Source: Priapulus caudatus
Taxonomy: Eukaryota; Priapulida; Priapulimorpha; Priapulimorphida; Priapulidae
NCBI RefSeq assembly: GCF_000485595.1
Contig: NW_014577479.1
Span: 91,169-150,171, forward strand
Direction: 5' to 3'
DNA: 59,003 nt
Each line of letters opens with the position of its first letter. The stretch's first letter is position 1. Of this stretch, positions 52,267-59,003 are shown piece after piece. Below the pieces are notes generated by a model, which was not told where the DNA came from, did no database searches, and worked only from the letters and a program-made list of their open reading frames with translations. The position numbers were made by a program, and so were the translations under genes.

Positions 52267-55200
52267 ACAATATTTTAATATAAATAATGTAAAATATTAA
52301 AAGTAAACCATGAAGTACGATATTTTATTTCTGTTTATTCGAACTCACGTTTATAACACTAAAAAAGCGCGATATTGAATGCAATATTTTTACGTCGTGA
52401 TCATTGTTTTTCGATGGACCGCAATTATGGACCGCCGTATCAATATTTACGGCACGTGTGAAGACACTTAATTACCATGACAACAACAGCAAATCAACCA
52501 GCACGTTAGAGCCACGCTTATCTGAACCATCAAATACAGCCGCCAGTTTTACAGAGCTATAATCCGCTGGATACATGCAGAATATGACAGATCTAGAATA
52601 AAAATAACTCAGATGACCATTCTGCTAGTCTTCGTGGTTGTAAAAACGAGATGTGAGCATGCGTCCCGCACGCTTAAAGTCAAAGCTACCTATAGCGCTA
52701 ACTCCAACCATGCCCTCGTAGCCTCATATACAATATTTTTCATAGTCCAGCGCAAAGAAAGCCTATTGTTGATCGAAGTGACAGCGCAACGCTGCGGATT
52801 GCAGTAGAGAAAGCTTTCGTTCCATTAGTTACCAGTACTCCCCCTCAACACTCCTCATCTCACGCTTCACCCAGCCCGCAGCCTCCTCCTCTTTCCTCTC
52901 TTCTCCTCCTTCTCTATCCCTCCTCTTTATCCTCCTCCTCCCCTTCCCCTCCTCATCGCTGTCATTAGGCTGCACCCGGCAATGTCGGCAGTTTAATACC
53001 TCGCCCCCTCTCTCACCCCCTTTCATCACTGGTGCTGGTACTTACTTATCGACTGCAATTATTGAATCAAGCCGGTAACATCGTGGCGTTAACAATCCAC
53101 GCGGTCGCCCACGCGCCTATAACATAGAGCGGAACCGCCAACCCACGCCTGCAAACATATCAACTGAGCCACTGTTCCACCGCCGCAACTATATAGTGTA
53201 ACATGTAGCCTACGTCCGTACGCAGCTGAACAAGCATGAAGCGTAAACGAAGGCAGACGATTGTGTGCGACCACAAGACTGAACAAATTTATACACAGTA
53301 TGAAGAGTAAATCAGCTACGCACAATAATTATGGCCTGCATAAACGACATGCACGGATTGCGTGGTATTAACACACGTGTACATCTCAGCGCGCAAAAAA
53401 CACCGGAAGTGACGTAGAGGTCCGCGTCTTTCGCAATCACGTCACTAATACCCCGGTGACAGTACACAACTAATAACCAGCTATTTCATCCGCGCACATG
53501 GAATAAAAATTTCCTTCCGATTGCACCGAAACCTTCACCGCAGTCTAAATTGTACACAGACTTCGTAATGTTATATAGCAAGCGCAACGCATAAATGTAG
53601 TGCAATCATCGTCTCTTTTTATATGTGCATGTAAGCATAATTATACACCCGGTATATGTAACCAATATCCATCATCGGGTGACACATGGATTTACACACA
53701 GCGGTACAAAGAGAAGGGGAGAGAGAGAAAGGGGGGGGTGAGACAGAGAGAGAGGAAAAAAGAAAGAAAGGAGAAAGAGAGAACGGGGGATAGAGAAAGG
53801 AGAAAAAGAGTGGAGAGAGGGGAGAACTAAAGAGCGAGCTATCGAGGGCGGGGGAGAAGGGGGACATAATAATGACGAAATGAATGGATACAGATAATTT
53901 GCACATTGTAAACCTTTTCATGATTTCTGAAATTACAACTTGATATTTCTTAAATTTTAAATAAAACAACGCAAATTTAATCTTACTTATCAGCTCTACT
54001 CAGTATTACTCGTCAGTGCTGTAACCATCACCGCGCCATGGACATATAGCTTAATATCAATATAAATGACAATAAAGCATCAAGGTATATTTCGTGAAGT
54101 AAAAGTCTCTTTTTTATTGTATACGGACACAATATCATGAGTACATGTAATTTGTCATCACGTTAATTCCGTGTCAATTACGTATGTTAATTAAATAATC
54201 ACTGTGCGTCACAGTATACGTTACAAGTTCTACAGCGCCCGTGTGACCTATGGGAAATCATAGGTGATGTAGTTTCACTGGGTTTATTCCGCGTAGGCAA
54301 AGATCTCATATTACACTAATTCTGCTGCACTATGCCCGTTTCATAATGTAAATAGCACGCACGCACATACACACACGCGCGCAAACGAATATACCGCCAA
54401 TACTGTTATATTTTAGTTGTGTAATTTTAGAGGTATAACTATCATGGCAAATTCCAGCTTTTACTAGAACCCGTTAGTTTTCGACTGCTATTTCACAGAC
54501 AATTACTATTGCAAAACTAAACTTATTATCTTATAACGCGATAACTGCTACAGTACTTTCTACGGCGAACGACACCGGCAATCGGCTATGAAGAGGCGGA
54601 AGCGTATATTAGACATGCATGTGGACGAAATATGCAGTATCTCAACATGCTACGAGAAGTAAATACTAGAGAAAATTGCTGGCAATAGATCAATAATATT
54701 ATGTTTACGACTGCATTTCAAATTTCAAGGTTTGCGTGACTCGTTCAATAGGTAAAATTAATGAAAATAAATCTGCAATACTAAGGAATAGAAACCGGAC
54801 ACAGTTTCTGCACAATTATAGCTTCACTCAACGCAAACGGTTCGGCTAAATTACCACGTTTTAGATACGAAAAAATACACAGTCAGATATTACAGAAGTA
54901 GATATTATGATATAAGGTGACAAATTAAATGTGCCGACTGAATAAAAAACGCACGAAGAAGAGGAAGAAGAAGATTACTGTAATGTGTGTGAGGTATTGA
55001 GTGCTGAACATCTGTCGTTATGATTTATTCTTAACCCTAGAACATAATATTTGGTATTGTAAGGTTGGTAATGGTAGCTGATTGCGAGGAAGAATCTTGT
55101 ACACGAGGGCACGCGTGTCGCTCTCCGCCTACCTCGCTGCGTCCAACGATTTTACACGTAGGCAGTAACAACAACAATCAGCGCACTATAGTGACGAAAA

Positions 55201-56708
55201 AACGAAAGAAGTAGAAAACCATGAAGTCGCCACGAACCGTGAACATGACACGGTGTAGTGACATCAAAGACTACAGCACTTCACGCACGTTCAACAACTT
55301 TCAGGCCAGTACAGTCGAACCGTGATATCGCATCACTCACATTAATCTGAATACCGCCTATAAACTGACCGTTTCAAAGAGTAATCCGTCGTTTATACAT
55401 ACCTTTATCATAGTTTTATAACATGTCGTATTGTAATCTATATACTTTTACCGCCAAGTAGAATCAAACATCAAATTTCATCTCATTATCATATTATATA
55501 TACATATATATGTATATAGATATAGAACAGAATTCCATATAATCCGAGTGTGCTGCCCACCATCACAGCATTTCCGCCGCAGACCAAACATGGCGTCCGG
55601 TCGCAGACCAAGCCTAGATGGTCACTCAGCGTCGCCGCTTACAGAGCGCACAGTCGCACTCCTCCGCTGACAGGATGGCAAACTGGCGGATTCCACCCGT
55701 ACACAGAACTTTTACCGACACCTGTACACACACAAAGAGAGAAAGAAAGACAGCATAGAGCATATATGTAAATACAATTTCGTTGTGATTGATTTGTTAA
55801 CTTTTCAAGTTCGTTTGACACACATTCGGAGAATTTAACTGGGCGAGTGAAGCAAGCCGAGGCACAGCCAGGTGGCGCTGCAGAGCAGTCTGGTCACATG
55901 GAAAAATCTGCAAGTGAGTCCTGCACTTCTTTTGATTGTTATCGATTTTATTTGTGTGCATTTTAACTCTTCTGCTTGTTAGAGTTCCGGCTTTTACTTG
56001 AACGCTCTTGCATGCGATCGTGATGTGGTTGTCATCTGTTTATCTCGAATAAAACTTTTCAGTTTGACTCAGTATTATGTTTGGCTAAATATTGAGCAAG
56101 TCTGCAGCCCAAGTCTAGAGAGATTTTCTTTCGTCACCGTGGAATCATGGCAGTTCGTCTTTATTGGTTTAGGAGATCTATTTTTAGTGTTGCTGTTGCG
56201 TAGCTAAACAGTGGCTCCCTCTGTCTGTTAACGAGTTTGTTAAGACAGTAAACAGTTGTTTACCGTAATATTGTGCTGTCGGTAAAAATTCGTTTATTTA
56301 CTATATGGCCTAGCATGCCGCATTGTACACTTGCAGTTATATGACGTTGTGCAGCATGGAACCCGTATAAGCAGAGGCTGTGGTGTTAGAATGTCAGTGA
56401 GAATGCAAAAAACAAGGCCAAAATCCTCAAATCACCTAGATATTTAGTCATTTCATTGTATCATCTTGCCTTGTAGGTGTTGTCCACCTAAGATATGGTT
56501 CGAATTATTTAGTGCAACTGCTAGTTTAGAATAGGATTCGTCTTTAAATGTTTTTGACTATCATGACAGGAAATCTATTGTCATGATACATTTTCTTAAT
56601 CGATAGCGGACGTTAAAACAACCGGTTTTCTTTGCAGTTCTTTCAACAAGTGTTTTTAAACCTGTTGTATATAGACTTTTAAATATGGTTCTATGTTTCT
56701 CTACAGGT

Positions 56709-56775
56709 CCCAAGATCAAGGTTTCGTAAGCAAAAGTCAAGCGGACGTCTTGTAGCTTTCAACTGCATGACCTGG
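56709..56775 (+). other. Possible exon of an unrecognised plus-strand transcript
   Basis: A strong acceptor TTTCTCTACAG precedes 67 nt open in one frame (VPRSRFRKQKSSGRLVAFNC), followed by donor CTG|GTATGT. A good donor GCAA|GTGAGT follows an ATG at 55898-55900 upstream, but the phases do not give an open frame, so at best this is 5' UTR. Weak. Confidence 0.18.
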
Positions 56776-57457
56776 TATGTGTTGCCAGTGTAACAAGAAG
56801 GATTGCCCTCTCTTTAACAATATCAGTTAGAGTTAGCCACATCATATATACGCTAGAGTCCTTGACGAGTGATATAGAATGTGCAGCTTATAAGAATATT
56901 TTTTTATTCGATTCTAGATGGGATTTCATTTGCCTTTTATTTGGTCCAAATCAGGATATAGTCCAGTGTAGTGCCAGCAGTATAGTAACAGCAAGTATAG
57001 GTTTTTAAATTTTACTTACGTGTCATGCTTTAGAGTGCTTTATGAAAGTTTATTTATGTTATATTTTTGTGGTCCCACTTGCTTGCAAAGTGTAAAATTT
57101 TAAATTTTAATGAGACATTTAATTTTCCACCTATAGTGTATAATGTGAATGGATTTTTAAACTTGCATTTTACAAATTTTACTTTTGCATTTACAAACTC
57201 GCGTACTCCTTACGTGGAAGAACGCATCTATTTTTATTGGCATTCACTGTGCAATGCAAGCAAAATTTCTGTATGTGTGCGTGCGTGCGTGTGATAAAAT
57301 AGTTTTTTGCGAAATAAGATATGCTGGCTAATCCAATAGCTAATTACCTACCTCTGTAAGATCTGAAACAGTGCATCAGTTGTTGCGTCAGTTCCAGTAC
57401 ATAGCTAACCGATTAGTTAAACATGATGGCATATATTTAGATTTGCTATATTTTCTC

Positions 57458-57463
<6 letters not shown>

Positions 57464-57497
<34 letters not shown>
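57464..57497. repeat. (TA)n microsatellite
   Basis: About 17 TA units. Confidence 0.9.
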
Positions 57498-57499
<2 letters not shown>

Positions 57500-58462
57500 A
57501 CATACGTACACATATCCTGATATATCGTCATGTTCTCTCTGTCGTTCTCATCTCAGTTTTATTGCAGCTTTGCATCTTTTAAGAGCTGTGTTATATGTCA
57601 CTTGGACTGTTTTATGATGATATGATATAGGTCTGCCAAAAACATAAATGTATTATAATAGTCCAGTGTAACCGTATTTTGTCTACCCAGTTCACAGATT
57701 ATACATTTGTATGTTCCCGTATTTATAATGTCGCCAGGTAATTTAATTTGATGACACAATTCTTCTGCAATAGTAATGTACGTCTTGGTCAATAATGCTT
57801 CAGGGGTTGTCATAAATATCTATACAAAGTAGAATTCCAATGCATTTCAATGATAAATTCCCCCGTGGTGCCAAACTGGTCACTAGCCATGTGCTTTGGT
57901 GCAGTTGTGGAACATTTCGTAAGGACCGCAATAGCAAGAAGACCTTTATGCTGGTAATACGGCAGAAGTTATGATCAAGCATAATCTCACTTCAGTTTTT
58001 TCATCACTTCATCAGCTAATATGCATAGAAAATGAATACGATCGTGAACGTGTCGATACAAATATGCAGATAGTTTATATATGTACAGATATGTTCAAGA
58101 TGTGACGATTAGCTTCTGCATAGAAATAATGCTTATCCGGTATTTCCGAATTTACAGTGAGCGACTTTCTACCCGTCTTTTGTTTGTAGCTATTTGATTT
58201 TTAAGCTTTATCTACAGGCTATGCATTGGCGATCCTCAGCTGCCATAGCAATGCGAGGTGGCTGTGGGAATATTACTCGAATGGCGGTCTTGCAATACGT
58301 GAATCGTTTCTTGGAAGGTTCTTCGAACGTTGCCGTGGTTAAACTAAATAAAATTAAACGAATCTCACTTGGTATGGTTCGGCTTCATATCAAGATGAAG
58401 AATGATCATCTGTGGTGTCCATATATATAGTCTACCTACATTATTTTTATGGTGGTGTCCAG

Positions 58463-58623
58463 CAGGGGAAAAATAACTTTTTTTCACGGGAACTCTTTGT
58501 CAAGTCTGTGGGGGAAAATAGCTCTCGGCAAAAATTTTACGGGAGCTATTTTGAGCCTCACGGGAGCAATTTCAGAGGTTTGAAGAGCGAATTGCTCATC
58601 GCTCCCGTGTATTTTTTACCCTG
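58463..58623. mobile_element. 161-bp hAT-like MITE
   Basis: Begins CAGGGGAAAAATAAC, ends GTATTTTTTACCCTG, and is flanked on both sides by the 8-bp duplication GTGTCCAG. CAGGG termini with 8-bp duplication are the hAT hallmark. The inside has GGGAGC and GCTCCC pairs that give extra hairpins. Confidence 0.88.
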
Positions 58624-58703
58624 GTGTCCAGCAGATAATACAAGTTTGACTGATCCCCCCCTGCACAAACATTATACAAGATGGGTGTGTTATTTGCACA
58701 ACT

Positions 58704-58792
58704 ATAGATATATACAAACACAATTGTGTTGTAAAAAATGATTACAACACAAAAACAATGATGTACAATGAATTGTGTTTGTATATATCTAT
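58704..58792. repeat. 89-bp hairpin with 22-bp perfect arms
   Basis: ATAGATATATACAAACACAA plus TT on the left, its reverse complement on the right; TTGTGTTGTA and TACAACACAA form an inner pair. Probably a tiny MITE. Confidence 0.75.
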
Positions 58793-58973
58793 GGCACAAT
58801 GTTGTATCGAAGTATTTGTGTGCATCGCTTAAATTGATCCAACGTGCACAAATATTTATCTGTATATTTATTCGTAGTAATAATTGTCGGTGGTGCCTCG
58901 AGCAGATTCGTGAGGCATCAGAATACTGCAGGCGTGATTGATCCATTGATCTATATATATATATTATCAGGAG

Positions 58974-59003
58974 TAAGATAATATAGGATCCTATATTATC
59001 TTA
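58974..59003. repeat. 30-bp perfect palindrome at the window end
   Basis: TAAGATAATATAGGA followed by its exact reverse complement; it may extend past the window. Similar GATAATA..GGA palindromes lie near 5410, 13310, 15980 and 16080. Confidence 0.85.

Larger units (their letters stand above)
50831..59003. other. Right end of the window: no recognised exon
   Basis: Apart from the MITEs listed, this stretch is AT-rich with a GA tract (53700-53870) and short microsatellites. The next LPCAT exons were looked for and not found, so they lie beyond the window or in the next long intron. Confidence 0.5.

Noticed and set aside
53619-53969. Ser/Pro/Phe-rich minus-strand frame
   Set aside because: Complement of a GA-rich tract.
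58194-58430. 78-codon plus-strand open frame
   Set aside because: No family resemblance, and it is not the missing LPCAT segment.

Overview
This is a eukaryotic, animal genomic window. Coding sequence is sparse and split by GT-AG introns of up to several kb. The background is dominated by simple repeats (GT/CA, TC/GA, GATGGA, CACG, triplets), minisatellites and many short inverted-repeat transposons. The gene set (a two-exon glycoprotein hormone beta-5, an LPCAT, a 4CL/luciferase-family acyl-CoA synthetase and a PhnZ-like HD oxygenase) fits a bilaterian, probably marine, invertebrate. The hormone's cysteine framework and its conserved exon junction look protostome-like. I cannot name the species.

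Layout. (1) About 51-18571, minus strand: a ten-exon 4-coumarate:CoA-ligase-like gene ending in a peroxisomal SRL tail. Exons 1-10 run from 18571 down to 9374, and a second copy of exons 4-9 lies at 51-7885. (2) About 18.6-20.8 kb: a repeat-rich intergenic stretch that separates it head-to-head from the next gene. (3) 20811-35225, plus strand: an animal homologue of bacterial PhnZ (2-amino-1-hydroxyethylphosphonate dioxygenase) with all six diiron ligands. Exon 1 is at 20811, the intact exons 2-3 are at 34354-35225, and a frameshifted copy of exons 2-3 is at 26220-27100. (4) 30978-32797, plus strand: glycoprotein hormone beta-5, lying between the two copies of the phnZ 3' exons. (5) 36-41 kb: intergenic repeats. 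(6) 41164-50830, plus strand: the 5' part of an LPCAT1/2-type lysophospholipid acyltransferase. It carries two versions of its catalytic exon 2 (42319-42536 and 43757-43974). Both are 218 nt, have identical splice phases and keep the HX4D motif, so they look like mutually exclusive exons. (7) 50.8-59 kb: no recognised exon, but several well-bounded MITEs.

Two of the genes concern lipid and acyl metabolism, one concerns phosphonate turnover (aminoethylphosphonate lipids are common in marine invertebrates) and one is endocrine. They look like unrelated neighbours, not a functional cluster.

Assembly quality matters for reading this window. There are N-runs at 12772-12796, 36056-36065 and 47558-47582. 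Long stretches carry dense one-base insertions and deletions typical of unpolished long reads. Three large duplications exist: 1-8010 with about 9.9-15.94 kb, 24958-27990 with 33043-36055, and 46307-47557 with 47583-48958. The last flanks a gap exactly as an unmerged contig overlap would. The other two may be real or artefactual. Exon coordinates in noisy stretches are therefore approximate.
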